A DNA stretch of 64,000 nt from Nocardioides pinisoli (GCF_024199985.1 NZ_JANARS010000006.1:248001-312000); one strand, 5' to 3'. Shown: positions 52,205 to 61,474, counted from the stretch's first letter. The notes: generated by a model not told the origin, from the sequence alone. A program made the numbers and translations.

Positions 52205-53128
52205 CTAGCCGCCGAGCCGCTCGACCGCCCCGACCGCCTTCTCCACGCGGTCGGGGTCGTCGTGCGCGACCCACACGATGCGCGGGTCCTTGCGGAACCA
52301 CGAGTCCTGGCGGCGCGCGAAGCGGCGGGTGGCGACGGTGGTCTGCTCGACCGCCTCGGCCAGGCTCCGGTCGCCGGCGAGGAAGCCCATCACCTCGCGG
52401 TAGCCGATCGCGCGCGACGCGGTGCGCGCGTCGGCGAGGCCGCGGGCGAGCAGCGCCTCGACCTCCTCGACGAACCCGCTGGCGAACATCTCCTCGACCC
52501 GCCGGGCGATGCGGGCGTCGAGCGTCGGCCGGTCGATGTCGACGCCGATCTGCACGGTCAGCGGGTCGACGTACTCCAGGCGCGGGAGGCTGGCGCTGAA
52601 CGGCCGTCCGGTGAGCGCGACGACCTCGAGCGCACGTACGACGCGGCGCCCGTTGTCGGGCAGGATCTGCGCGGCCGCCTCGGGGTCGACCCCCGCCAGC
52701 CGCTCGTGCAGCGCGTGGCTGCCGATCCGGTCGAGCTCGACCTCGAGCTCGCGGCGGAGCGAGTCGTCGGTGCCCGGGAACTCGAAGCGGTCGAGGATCG
52801 CGCGGGTGTAGAGCGCCGAACCGCCGACGAGCACCGGGGTGGCGTCGCGGCCGCGGATGTCGGCGATCGCCTCGCGCGCCCAGCCCTGGAAGAGCGCGAC
52901 GGTGGCCGGCGCGGTGACCTCGTAGAGGTCGAGCAGGTGGTGCGGGATCCCTCGCCGCTCGGCGACGGGCAGCTTGGCGGTGCCCACGTCCATGCCGCGG
53001 TAGACCTGCATCGCGTCGGTGTTGACCACCTCTCCCCCGAGCCGCTCGGCGAGGTCGAGACTCAGCCCGGTCTTGCCCGACGCCGTGGCGCCGACGACAG
53101 CGACGACCGGTCGGGGCACACGAGGCAT
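52205..53128 (-). CDS. miaA: tRNA dimethylallyltransferase
   Basis: A 307-residue enzyme that prenylates A37 of tRNAs reading UNN codons: Walker A-like VVGATASGKTGLS (about 10-22), NTDAMQVYRGMDVGTAK near 37, DLYEVTAPATVALFQGWA near 70, VGGSALYTRAIL near 100. The downstream enzyme MiaB (55408-56910) methylthiolates the product. Stop is TAG at 52205. Confidence 0.96.
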   Translation of the reverse strand: MPRVPRPVVAVVGATASGKTGLSLDLAERLGGEVVNTDAMQVYRGMDVGTAKLPVAERRGIPHHLLDLYEVTAPATVALFQGWAREAIADIRGRDATPVLVGGSALYTRAILDRFEFPGTDDSLRRELEVELDRIGSHALHERLAGVDPEAAAQILPDNGRRVVRALEVVALTGRPFSASLPRLEYVDPLTVQIGVDIDRPTLDARIARRVEEMFASGFVEEVEALLARGLADARTASRAIGYREVMGFLAGDRSLAEAVEQTTVATRRFARRQDSWFRKDPRIVWVAHDDPDRVEKAVGAVERLGG

Positions 53129-53213
53129 GCCGCGATTGTCGCAGCGTGGCTAGTCTCGGCGGTGCCGGAGTCCTCACCCGCCGGGGTGGCCGGCGCCGAC
53201 CCGAGGAGCACCC

Positions 53214-53432
53214 ATGAGTTTCCTGAACAAGGCGAAGGCCAAGCTCACCGACGCCGTCGACCAGCACGGCGACAAGATCGCGCAGGGCATCGACAAGGCC
53301 GGCAGCATGGTCAACGAGAAGACCGGCGGCAAGCACGCCGACAAGATCGACCAGGCCACCGGCAAGGCGCGTGACGCGCTCGACTCGCTCGACGGCAGGA
53401 ACGACGACATCCCGCCGACCACGCCCCGCTGA
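53214..53432 (+). CDS. MT0933-like small antitoxin-family protein (orphan)
   Basis: A 72-residue, lysine- and aspartate-rich helical protein (MSFLNKAKAKLTDAVDQHG, HADKIDQATGKARDALDSL). It has the KxxxxxAxxxxDKIxxGxDKA pattern of the Rv0909/MT0933-like antitoxin family (PF14013). No Rv0910-like toxin gene is adjacent, so the function here is open. GAGGAG lies 8 nt before the ATG. Confidence 0.78.
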   Translation: MSFLNKAKAKLTDAVDQHGDKIAQGIDKAGSMVNEKTGGKHADKIDQATGKARDALDSLDGRNDDIPPTTPR

Positions 53433-53436
53433 CCGC

Positions 53437-53964
53437 GTGACCGACCGCTTCGCCCTCGTCCCGGCGTCCTACGTCTACCTGCTCCGCGACGGCGCCGGCG
53501 GCACGGAGGTGCTGCTCCAGCGACGCGGGCCGGTCCCCTACATGCCCGGCCACTGGGCGGCCGCGGCCGCCGGGCACGTCGAGCCGGGAGAGACGGCGTA
53601 CGACGCCGCGCGCCGCGAGGCCCTCGAGGAGCTCGGCATCACCGACGTCGCGCTGGAGTTCGTGCTGACGATGCAGCGCAGCCAGTTCGGGCCGGCGGTG
53701 GAGGAGCGGGTGGACTGGTTCTTCACCGCCCGCTCGTGGAACGGCGACCCGCGCATCGTCGAGCCCGAGAAGGCGGCCTCCCTGGGGTGGTTCGCCCTCG
53801 ACGCCCTCCCCGAGCCGATGGTGCCGCACGAGGCGCACGCGCTCGCCCACCTCACCTCCGGCGTCGGCTACCTCACCTTCGGGTGGGACGCCCGCCCGAC
53901 CGGGGGTGGCCCTCTGGGGACGGTCGAGGCAGGATCGCCGGAGACCAAGGGAGGGAAGCGATGA
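53437..53964 (+). CDS. Nudix hydrolase
   Basis: A 175-residue protein with a complete Nudix box, GHVEPGETAYDAARREALEE followed by LGI (about 46-68), matching GX5EX7REUXEEXGU. PYMPGHWAAAAAGH precedes it. Family members hydrolyse nucleoside diphosphates linked to another group; substrate unknown. The GTG at 53437 starts 4 nt after the MT0933-like gene ends, so they are co-transcribed. Confidence 0.88.
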   Translation: MTDRFALVPASYVYLLRDGAGGTEVLLQRRGPVPYMPGHWAAAAAGHVEPGETAYDAARREALEELGITDVALEFVLTMQRSQFGPAVEERVDWFFTARSWNGDPRIVEPEKAASLGWFALDALPEPMVPHEAHALAHLTSGVGYLTFGWDARPTGGGPLGTVEAGSPETKGGKR

Positions 53965-54242
53965 CCAACGAAGAGCTCAGCCCGATGCCCGAGCCGTATG
54001 CGGAGGAGCCCCAGCTGGTGCCCGGCGGCGTCGACGCACTGGAGGACGACCCGGCCGACACCGGCCTGGCGCGGGACCTCGACCCGGACGACAACCCGGC
54101 CGTCGACGACGTCCTGCCCGACGAGATCGCCGAGCCCGACGAGAAGCCGCAGGCGCCCGACGGTGAGACCGAGGACAAGGAGTCCGACACCCCCCGCGCC
54201 GGCCAGGAGGCCGAGGACGGCTCGCCGGAGCCGCCCGCCTGA
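53961..54242 (+). CDS. Short acidic disordered protein
   Basis: A 93-residue protein made almost entirely of D, E, P and A (PEPYAEEPQLVPGGVDALEDD ... DEIAEPDEKPQAPDGETED). No structure, signal peptide or known domain is apparent. The ATG overlaps the Nudix stop (ATGA) and follows GAGG, which supports real translation. It may be a buffer or linker-like stress protein, but no function can be given. Confidence 0.65.
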   Translation: MTNEELSPMPEPYAEEPQLVPGGVDALEDDPADTGLARDLDPDDNPAVDDVLPDEIAEPDEKPQAPDGETEDKESDTPRAGQEAEDGSPEPPA

Positions 54243-54268
54243 CCCTCGCAGGCCTGATCCACGCACAA

Positions 54269-54309
54269 CGCGGTGGCTGTGGTCCGTGGGACGGACCACA
54301 GCCACCGCG
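54269..54309. repeat. Hairpin element family 1, copy B
   Basis: CGCGGTGGCTGTGGTCCGT (54269-54287) and its exact complement (54291-54309) form a perfect 19-bp stem around GGG. It lies just after the acidic-protein gene and ~68 nt before the AbiEi-like gene. Confidence 0.85.
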
Positions 54310-54376
54310 CTGTCGTTCTCCACAGGCGACGCGGGCCGTCTGGCGTGCACCACGCCGCCAGGACGAGGGTGGGGCG

Positions 54377-55336
54377 ATGGATCTCGACGCCTGTTCCGGA
54401 GTGCTCGCCCAGCAGTCGGGTGTCATCTGCCGCAGGCAGCTGACCGCCGCCGGAGCACGTGGCCACGACGTCAAGCGCCTGCTGCGCCGACGCGACCTCG
54501 TACGCCTGTACGACGGCGTCTTCGTCAACCACACGGGCCGGCCCACGTGGGTCCAGCGGGCGTGGGGCGGGGTCCTGCTCGCATGGCCGGCCGCCCTGGC
54601 CCGGGACAGCGCCCTCCGGGCCGGCGACGGACCGGGCCGTGCCGGCCGCGACGACTCGGTGATCCACCTCGCCGTCGACCGCCACCGCACGCTGCAGGTG
54701 CCCCGCGGCTACCGCCTCCACCGGATCAGTGACTTCGAGGCCAAGGTGCAGTGGAACGCCAGCCCGCCGCGCGTGCGCATCGAGGAGGCCTTGGTCGACG
54801 TGGCTGCGGCAGCCAGCGGTCGGTTCGACGCGATCGCCACCCTGTCCGACGCCGTCCGGGCCCGGCGCACCACGCCGGAACGCATCCGAGACGCCCTCGA
54901 CGCACGGGCGAGGATCGCGCATCGGGCCTTCCTGCACGGTGTGCTCACCGACCTCGGGCAGGGCACGTGCTCGGTCCTCGAGCACGGTTACCTCACGCTC
55001 GTCGAACGCCCGCACGGTCTGCCGGTCGCCGAACGCCAACTCCTCGACTCGGTCAACGGCCCGCTGTACCGGGACGTCGTCTACGGGGTCGGGCAGATCG
55101 TCGAGCTCGACGGCCGGATGTGGCACGACAGTCCCCACCAGCGTGACGCCGACCTCGACCGCGACCTCGACGCGGCTGTCGAACGACTCGGCACCGTGCG
55201 ACTCGGGTGGGGCCAGGTCTTCGCCCGGCCGTGCGCGACCGCGTTCCGCGTGGGCCGACTGCTCAACGCGCGCGGGTGGCCGGGCACCACGCGGACGTGT
55301 CCCGCGTGCCCCCAGAGCTTGCGGCAGGCGAGCTGA
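54377..55336 (+). CDS. AbiEi-like N-terminal domain with PD-(D/E)XK-like C-terminus
   Basis: A 319-residue protein. About 1-60 form a winged-helix-like domain of the AbiEi antitoxin N-terminal type (SGVICRRQLTAAGARGHDVKRLLRRRDLVRLYDGVFV). The C-terminal ~120 residues contain a DUF559/Vsr-like nuclease pattern: E in VLEHGYLTLVE (near 200), D/E in QIVELDGRMWHDS (near 247), an aspartate-rich helix RDADLDRDLDAAVERLG and the final VGRLLNARGW. Such proteins are widespread in Nocardioides without a toxin partner, and none is next to it here. It is flanked on both sides by family-1 hairpins. Confidence 0.75.
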   Translation: MDLDACSGVLAQQSGVICRRQLTAAGARGHDVKRLLRRRDLVRLYDGVFVNHTGRPTWVQRAWGGVLLAWPAALARDSALRAGDGPGRAGRDDSVIHLAVDRHRTLQVPRGYRLHRISDFEAKVQWNASPPRVRIEEALVDVAAAASGRFDAIATLSDAVRARRTTPERIRDALDARARIAHRAFLHGVLTDLGQGTCSVLEHGYLTLVERPHGLPVAERQLLDSVNGPLYRDVVYGVGQIVELDGRMWHDSPHQRDADLDRDLDAAVERLGTVRLGWGQVFARPCATAFRVGRLLNARGWPGTTRTCPACPQSLRQAS

Positions 55337-55357
55337 CCAGGACGGCCCGTCCGAGAG

Positions 55358-55398
55358 TGCGGTGGCTGTGGTCCATCCGGTGGACCACAGCCACCGCA
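55358..55398. repeat. Hairpin element family 1, copy C
   Basis: TGCGGTGGCTGTGGTCCA (55358-55375) and its complement (55381-55398) form an 18-bp perfect stem around TCCGG. The arms match copies A and B. It lies between the convergent AbiEi-like and miaB genes, where it can terminate both. Confidence 0.85.
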
Positions 55399-55407
55399 CA
55401 GAGACGG

Positions 55408-56910
55408 TCAGCCGCAGGCGGGCGCCGGGGGCAGGGGTGCGGGTACGCCGACGGCGGGCATGCCGAGCCCGACGGAGGACGGCGCGGGCGGGGTCGACGT
55501 ACGACGCTCCCAGGCGTCACCGGCGCGGGTGCGGCGCAGGGACCGGATGGAACCGTCGGCGACCAGGTGGTGCGGGGCGGCGTAGGTGACCTCGACGGTC
55601 ACCATGTCGCCCGGGCGCACCGAGTCGGCGTCGACGGCGGAGAAGTCCGCGGCGAAGTGGACGAGCCGGTTGTCGGGGGCGCGGCCGGACAGCCGCTTGG
55701 TGGCGACGTCCTTGCGGCCCTCGCCCTCGGAGACCATCAGCTCGAGGGTGCGCCCGACGAGCGCCTTGCTCTCCTCCCACGCGACCTCGTCGACCACGGC
55801 GGCGAGGCGGAGGTAGCGGTCCTTGACCACGTCGGGCGGGACCTGGTCGTCGAGGACGGCGGCCGGCGTGCCGGGGCGCTTGGAGTACTGGAAGGTGAAG
55901 GCCGACGAGAATCGGGCGGCGCGCACGACGTCGAGGGTGGCCTGGAAGTCGTCCTCGGTCTCGCCGGGGAAGCCGACGATGATGTCGGTGGTGATCGCGG
56001 CGTCGGGGATGGCGGCGCGGACGCGCTCGATGATCCCGAGGTACTTCGACTGCCGGTAGGAGCGGCGCATGTCGCGCAGCACCTTGTCGGAGCCCGACTG
56101 CAGGGGCATGTGGAGGGACGGCATCACGTTGGGCGTCTCGGCCATCGCCTCGATGACGTCGTCGGTGAACTCGGCCGGGTGCGGCGAGGTGAAGCGCACC
56201 CGCTCCAGCCCCTCGATCGAGCCGCACGCGCGCAGCAGCTTGGAGAAGGCCTGGCGGTCGCCGAACTCCACGCCGTAGGCGTTGACGTTCTGGCCGAGCA
56301 GGGTGATCTCGGTGACGCCCTCGGCGACGAGCGCCTCGACCTCGGCCAGGATCTCGCCCGGGCGGCGGTCCTTCTCCTTGCCGCGCAGCGCGGGGACGAT
56401 GCAGAACGTGCAGGTGTTGTTGCAGCCGACCGAGATCGACACCCACGCGGCGTAGGCCGACTCGCGCTTGGTCGGCAGCGTCGAGGGGAAGACCGACAGC
56501 GACTCGAGGATCTCGACCTGCGCCTCCTCCTGCACGCGCGCCCGCTCGAGCAGCACCGGCAGCGAGCCGATGTTGTGGGTGCCGAACACCACGTCGACCC
56601 ACGGCGCCCGCTCGGTGATGGTGTCGCGGTCCTTCTGCGCGAGGCAGCCGCCGACGGCGATCTGCATGCCGGGCCTCTCCGCCTTGACCGGCGCGAGGTG
56701 GCCGAGGTTGCCGTAGAGCTTGTTGTCGGCGTTCTCCCGCACCGCGCAGGTGTTGAAGACGACGACGTCCGCCTGGTCGTCGGAGGCGGCGCGGACGTAG
56801 CCCGCGTCCTCCAGCAGGCCGCTGAGCCGCTCGGAGTCGTGGACGTTCATCTGGCACCCGTAGGTCTTGACCTCGTAGGTGCGTGCGGGGCTCTCGGCGA
56901 CGGTGCTCAT
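55408..56910 (-). CDS. miaB: tRNA-2-methylthio-N6-dimethylallyladenosine synthase
   Basis: A 500-residue radical-SAM methylthiotransferase: UPF0004 N-domain ([17 protein letters not shown] near 13, [11 protein letters not shown] near 50, GGCLAQKD near 87), radical-SAM cluster [17 protein letters not shown] near 163, and a C-terminal TRAM domain (~385-450). A ~45-residue proline-rich tail ([20 protein letters not shown]) extends past TRAM. It adds a methylthio group to i6A37 made by MiaA. The start ATG 56910 matches the family N-terminus. Confidence 0.96.
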   Translation of the reverse strand: MSTVAESPARTYEVKTYGCQMNVHDSERLSGLLEDAGYVRAASDDQADVVVFNTCAVRENADNKLYGNLGHLAPVKAERPGMQIAVGGCLAQKDRDTITERAPWVDVVFGTHNIGSLPVLLERARVQEEAQVEILESLSVFPSTLPTKRESAYAAWVSISVGCNNTCTFCIVPALRGKEKDRRPGEILAEVEALVAEGVTEITLLGQNVNAYGVEFGDRQAFSKLLRACGSIEGLERVRFTSPHPAEFTDDVIEAMAETPNVMPSLHMPLQSGSDKVLRDMRRSYRQSKYLGIIERVRAAIPDAAITTDIIVGFPGETEDDFQATLDVVRAARFSSAFTFQYSKRPGTPAAVLDDQVPPDVVKDRYLRLAAVVDEVAWEESKALVGRTLELMVSEGEGRKDVATKRLSGRAPDNRLVHFAADFSAVDADSVRPGDMVTVEVTYAAPHHLVADGSIRSLRRTRAGDAWERRTSTPPAPSSVGLGMPAVGVPAPLPPAPACG

Positions 56911-56976
56911 GACCGGTCAAGGGTACGGCGGCACGCGGGGGCCCCGGCAATCGTGCGGCCCACCTAGGCTCGCGCC

Positions 56977-57474
56977 ATGCCCCGCATGCACGCGCTCGAG
57001 CTGCTGCCCGACGAGGCCGGCTGCGACGTCGTACGTCGTGACTGGCAGGTGCTGCGCGACGCGGGCCTGCCCTCCCAGCTCGACCATCGCGGCGCCACCA
57101 ACAGCCCGCACGTCACCGTGCTCGCCGCCCCGGCCCTGGGCCGGGACGACGAGCAGCGAGCCGCCGACCTGGTGGCTCCGCACCTGCCGGCGGAGGTGCG
57201 CGCGTCGGGCATCGCCCTGCTCGGGGGCACCCGCGTCTCCGTCGTACGCGTCCTCGACGTGCCGGACCCGCTGGTGCGCGCGGTGCTCGACCTGCGCTCG
57301 CGCGTGCGCGACGTGCAGCACCTCGGCTGGCTCCCCCACCTCACCCTCGCCCGGCGGATGGACCGCGCCGACGTGGGCCGGGCGGTCGAGGCGCTGGGGC
57401 ACGAGGACGTGGTGCTGACGCTGACGTCGCTGCGTCGCTGGGATCCCGACGCCGGAATTGTCACCCATCTGTAA
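56977..57474 (+). CDS. 2'-5' RNA ligase/2H phosphoesterase family protein
   Basis: A 165-residue protein with two HxT motifs of the 2H phosphoesterase superfamily, SPHVTVLAA (about 43-51) and LPHLTLARR (about 119-127). Members open cyclic nucleotides or RNA 2',3'-cyclic ends. The ATG at 56977 is preceded by TAGGCT (56965-56970) with exactly 6 nt between and no ribosome site, which suggests a leaderless transcript. Confidence 0.85.
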   Translation: MPRMHALELLPDEAGCDVVRRDWQVLRDAGLPSQLDHRGATNSPHVTVLAAPALGRDDEQRAADLVAPHLPAEVRASGIALLGGTRVSVVRVLDVPDPLVRAVLDLRSRVRDVQHLGWLPHLTLARRMDRADVGRAVEALGHEDVVLTLTSLRRWDPDAGIVTHL

Positions 57475-57521
57475 TAGTCCTGACGGGCCATGTGCGATGG
57501 CCCGACCGGTCCACGTGCCGA

Positions 57522-57527
57522 TAGGTT
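57522..57527 (+). promoter_or_regulatory. Putative -10 box before gluA
   Basis: TAGGTT ends 6 nt before the gluA ATG at 57534, with no Shine-Dalgarno between, so the message is probably leaderless. The same spacing is seen at 7500-7505 and 56965-56970. Confidence 0.45.
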
Positions 57528-57533
57528 GCGCCT

Positions 57534-58310
<777 letters not shown>

Positions 58311-58373
58311 CCTGTCACAGCACCACCCACGGGGGCCGGAAGATCCGGCTCGGGACAGACAAGGGAGAAGCAG

Positions 58374-59264
58374 ATGCGATTCATCCGTACCAAGGCCGTC
58401 ATCGCGACGGTCGGGCTGGCCCTCTCGCTGGCGGCCTGCGGCGACGCGGGTGACGACGGTGGCGAGGCCACCGACGTCGAGGTCCAGGAGAACGCCGCCG
58501 ACGAGTTCGACGACGGGACGGCGATGAAGGAGTTCGCCGACTCCGGGGAGATCACGATCGGCGTCAAGTACGACCAGCCGGGTATCGGCTTCAAGGGCGC
58601 CACCGACGACATGCCCGTCGGCTTCGACCCCGAGATCGGCAAGATCCTCGCCGGCTCGCTCGGCATCGCCCCCGAGGACATCACCTGGAAGGAGACGATC
58701 TCCGACAACCGTGAGCCGTTCCTCCAGGAGGGCGAGGTCGACCTCGTCATCGCGTCCTACTCCATCACCGACGAGCGTCGCCAGGTCGTCGGCCAGGCCG
58801 GCCCCTACTACGTCACGGGCCAGCAGCTGCTGGTGAAGTCCGACAGCGACATCGAGACCCTCGACGACGTCAAGGGCACCGAGGTCTGCTCCGTGACCGG
58901 CTCCACGTCGCTGGAGAACATCAAGGCCGAGGGCGCCAAGCCGCGCGGCTTCGACACCTACTCCGAGTGCGTCGACCAGGTCCTCAGCGGCACCGTGGAC
59001 GCCATGACCACCGACGGCGCGATCCTGCTCGGCTACGCCGCGGAGAACCCCGACGAGCTCAAGGTCGTCGTGGACCCGTTCTCCGAGGAGCGCTACGGCG
59101 TGGGCTACAGCCTCGACAAGCCCGAGATGTGCCAGTGGATCGTCGACACGCTCACCGACGCGCAGGAGGACGGCACGTGGGGCGAGGCCTTCGAGGCCAC
59201 CCTCGGCCAGTCGGGTGTGGAGACGCCCGAGCCGCCGGCGATGGACGAGTGCCCGGCCGCCTGA
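58374..59264 (+). CDS. gluB: Glutamate-binding lipoprotein of the ABC importer
   Basis: A 296-residue family-3 binding protein: signal AVIATVGLALSLAAC with lipobox LAAC (Cys ~22), a short acidic linker, then GEITIGVKYDQPGIGFKG (near 60), VGFDPEIGKILAGSLGI (near 85) and DLVIASYSITDERRQVVG (near 123). Binds glutamate or a related acidic amino acid. It is separated from gluA by 63 nt and from gluC by an 80-nt gap with a strong stem-loop. Confidence 0.93.
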   Translation: MRFIRTKAVIATVGLALSLAACGDAGDDGGEATDVEVQENAADEFDDGTAMKEFADSGEITIGVKYDQPGIGFKGATDDMPVGFDPEIGKILAGSLGIAPEDITWKETISDNREPFLQEGEVDLVIASYSITDERRQVVGQAGPYYVTGQQLLVKSDSDIETLDDVKGTEVCSVTGSTSLENIKAEGAKPRGFDTYSECVDQVLSGTVDAMTTDGAILLGYAAENPDELKVVVDPFSEERYGVGYSLDKPEMCQWIVDTLTDAQEDGTWGEAFEATLGQSGVETPEPPAMDECPAA

Positions 59265-59290
59265 CGCTGGACCACATCACCACCTGATCG

Positions 59291-59322
59291 GACGCCGGCG
59301 GGCCGCGAGGCCCGCCGGCGTC
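59291..59322 (+). terminator. Stem-loop between gluB and gluC
   Basis: GACGCCGGCGGGCC (59291-59304) pairs perfectly with GGCCCGCCGGCGTC (59309-59322) around a GCGA tetraloop. No U-tract. Likely stabilises the gluAB message or partially attenuates, giving excess binding protein over permease, like the stem in the dpp operon. Confidence 0.7.
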
Positions 59323-59344
59323 CCGCAGAGAGGAGCCCCCGCCC

Positions 59345-60034
59345 ATGGACGCGGTGTTCTCGAACTTCGACGAGTACCTCAAGGCCTTCGGCCTGACCAT
59401 CGGCCTGTTCGTCGTCTCCGGCATCGCCTCCCTCGTGCTGGGAACGATCCTCGCCGTCTTCCGCGTCGGCCCCGTGTCGGTCCTCAACAAGGCCGCGGCG
59501 GTCTACGTCACCCTGTTCCGCAACACGCCGCTGCTGATGATCTTCATCTTCATCTTCATCGCGATGCCGGTGCTGGGCTACAACTTCAAGTTCGTCGAGG
59601 GCATCGAGATCGGCGGCTGGAACGTCTCCGCGTTCTTCTTCCGCGCCTGCCTGGCGCTGACGCTCTACACCTCGGCGTTCGTCTGCGAGGCGATGCGTTC
59701 CGGCGTCAACGCCGTACCGCTCGGACAGGCCGAGGCCGGTCGGGCGATCGGGCTCACCTTCGCGCAGTCGATGAACCTCGTCATCCTGCCCCAGGCGGCG
59801 CGCGCGGTCATCCCGCCGATGACCAGCGTGCTGATCGCACTGGCCAAGAACACCTCGGTCGCGGCGGCCTTCGGGCTCGCCGAGGCGACCGCCACGATGC
59901 GCGGCTTCACCAACAACAATGCGGACCAGCGGATCGGGATCTTCGTCGCCTTCGCGATCGGCTACATCATCGTCGTCGAGGTCATCTCCCTGTCGTCGTA
60001 CCTCGTCGAGCGAAAGGTGAGGGTGGCCCGATGA
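59345..60034 (+). CDS. gluC: Glutamate ABC transporter permease
   Basis: A 229-residue permease with five helices, EFRNTP-type signature VTLFRNTPLLMIFIFIFIAMPV (near 56) and EAA loop VNAVPLGQAEAGRAIGLTFAQSMNLVILPQA (near 120). AGAGAGGAG lies just upstream. Its stop overlaps gluD (ATGA). Confidence 0.93.
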   Translation: MDAVFSNFDEYLKAFGLTIGLFVVSGIASLVLGTILAVFRVGPVSVLNKAAAVYVTLFRNTPLLMIFIFIFIAMPVLGYNFKFVEGIEIGGWNVSAFFFRACLALTLYTSAFVCEAMRSGVNAVPLGQAEAGRAIGLTFAQSMNLVILPQAARAVIPPMTSVLIALAKNTSVAAAFGLAEATATMRGFTNNNADQRIGIFVAFAIGYIIVVEVISLSSYLVERKVRVAR

Positions 60035-60885
60035 GCGCTTCCGTCCTCTTCGACGCGCCGGGCCCCAAGACGGTCGCGCGCCACCGCATCTACTCCGTCA
60101 TCAGCCTGGTCGCCCTGCTGGCGCTGGTCGCCTTCGGCGTCTGGAAGATGTACGACGCCGGGCAGCTCGAGTACGCGCTCTGGGAGCCCTTCGTCACCCC
60201 CGACTACGTCCAGTACATCCTCGTCGACGGCCTGCTCGAGACGCTGAAGATGGCCTTCTTCTCGATCATCTTCGCCGTGGTCTTCGGACTCGTCTTCGGT
60301 GTCGCGAAGCTGTCCGACCACGGCTGGGTGCGCTGGCCGGCGTGGCTCGTCGTGGAGTTCTTCCGCGCCGTGCCGGTGCTGCTGCTGATGATCTTCACGT
60401 TCTTCCTGCTGGCCATCGGCGACGGACCACTCACGTCCTTCTGGTGCGTGGTCATCGCCCTGACCCTCTACAACGGCTCGGTGCTCGCCGAGGTGTTCCG
60501 CGCCGGCATCAACGCCGTGCCGCAGGGCCAGGGCGAGGCGGCGTACGCCATCGGCATGCGCAAGTCGCAGGTGATGACCTCGGTGCTGCTCCCTCAGGGC
60601 GTCAAGATCATGCTGCCCACGATCATCAGCCAGATGGTCGTGGCGCTGAAGGACACCAGCCTCGGCTACTACATCCTGGCCCCCGGCCTCACCGCGGTCG
60701 GCAAGCCGATCTACCAGGAGTTCGGCAACCAGGTGCAGACCACCATCGTCATCACCGCGCTCTACGTCGTGGTCAACCTGATCCTCACCTGGATCGCCAC
60801 GATCGTGCAGAAGCGCCTCGTCGGCGAGAAGAACCCGCTCGAGCTCAGCCGGGTCGGCAACCTCGACGGCGGCCGCAACGTCTGA
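60031..60885 (+). CDS. gluD: Glutamate ABC transporter permease
   Basis: A 284-residue permease with an extra N-terminal helix (IYSVISLVALLALVAFGVW) and then the HisM-like domain with VEFFRAVPVLLLMIFTFFLL (near 108) and EAA loop INAVPQGQGEAAYAIGMRKSQVMTSVLLPQG (near 165). It pairs with GluC in the importer. End of the gluABCD operon; it converges with the DUF4442 gene, 6 nt apart. Confidence 0.93.
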   Translation: MSASVLFDAPGPKTVARHRIYSVISLVALLALVAFGVWKMYDAGQLEYALWEPFVTPDYVQYILVDGLLETLKMAFFSIIFAVVFGLVFGVAKLSDHGWVRWPAWLVVEFFRAVPVLLLMIFTFFLLAIGDGPLTSFWCVVIALTLYNGSVLAEVFRAGINAVPQGQGEAAYAIGMRKSQVMTSVLLPQGVKIMLPTIISQMVVALKDTSLGYYILAPGLTAVGKPIYQEFGNQVQTTIVITALYVVVNLILTWIATIVQKRLVGEKNPLELSRVGNLDGGRNV

Positions 60886-60891
60886 CCCGGC

Positions 60892-61365
60892 TCAGGCTCG
60901 CTTCGCGGTCACCCAGAGCCTGATCTCGCCCTCCACGACGACGGTTCCGTCGGTGCGGACGCCTCGCACGCGCACCGGCAGGTCGTAGCCCTCACCGACC
61001 TCGGCCGTCCACTGGCCGGGGTCGGTCTCGGCGATGCAGGTGATGTCGGAGGAGGCCTTCGCGGTGTAGGCGACCTCCATGCCCTTGGGGATCCAGCGCC
61101 GGTCGCGCGGGATGGTCGCCTCGGCGAGCGCGCCCATCGCCGCCTCGAGGCCGTTGCACAGCGCGATGGCGTGCACGGTGCCGATGTGGTTGTGCACCCG
61201 GCGCCGGTCGGGGATCACCAGCTCGGCGTGGTCGGGCTCGATGACGGTGAACCGCGGCCGGATCGAGGCGAAGTACGGCGCCTTCCGGCCGAAGGCGATC
61301 GAGAAGACCCGGTCGCCCAGCGGGAGGGCGGAGGTCTTCCTCCAGAGGTCGAGGACGGCAGTCAT
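60892..61365 (-). CDS. DUF4442 hotdog-fold thioesterase-like protein
   Basis: A 157-residue hotdog protein of the DUF4442/PaaI-like group: SIRPRFTVIEPDHAELVIPDRRR (near 35), VHNHIGTVHAIALCNGLEAAMGAL (near 57-80) where the HNHIGTVHA segment carries the likely active-site Asn/His. Members probably hydrolyse acyl-CoA thioesters. It starts alone and shares no operon with the flanking genes. Confidence 0.83.
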   Translation of the reverse strand: MTAVLDLWRKTSALPLGDRVFSIAFGRKAPYFASIRPRFTVIEPDHAELVIPDRRRVHNHIGTVHAIALCNGLEAAMGALAEATIPRDRRWIPKGMEVAYTAKASSDITCIAETDPGQWTAEVGEGYDLPVRVRGVRTDGTVVVEGEIRLWVTAKRA

Positions 61366-61391
61366 GCCGGGAGGCTACCAGTCGGTAACTT

Positions 61392-61474
61392 CTGGTGGAC
61401 TCCCCGCTCGAGCGGGGAGTCCGCCACCGGGAGGCCGTTGCAACCCCCTCGAAGTGTCGGACTCCCCCACCAGG
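61392..61474. repeat. Palindromic repeat family 2, copy 2 (inverted)
   Basis: Same ~80-nt element as 40549-40629 and 63375-63453 but in the opposite orientation: the perfect 26-bp palindrome is at 61397-61422, followed by GCCACCGGGAGGCCGTTGCA and the GTGTCGGACT block. With copy 3 it brackets the VOC-tam-tamR module in inverted orientation. Confidence 0.85.

Noticed and set aside
53214..53432. Rv0909/Rv0910 toxin-antitoxin pair
   Set aside because: The small protein fits the antitoxin family, but the next gene is a Nudix hydrolase, not an Rv0910-like toxin.
54377..55336. Type IV toxin-antitoxin operon
   Set aside because: Only an AbiEi-like N-terminus is present; no AbiEii-like nucleotidyltransferase toxin is adjacent.
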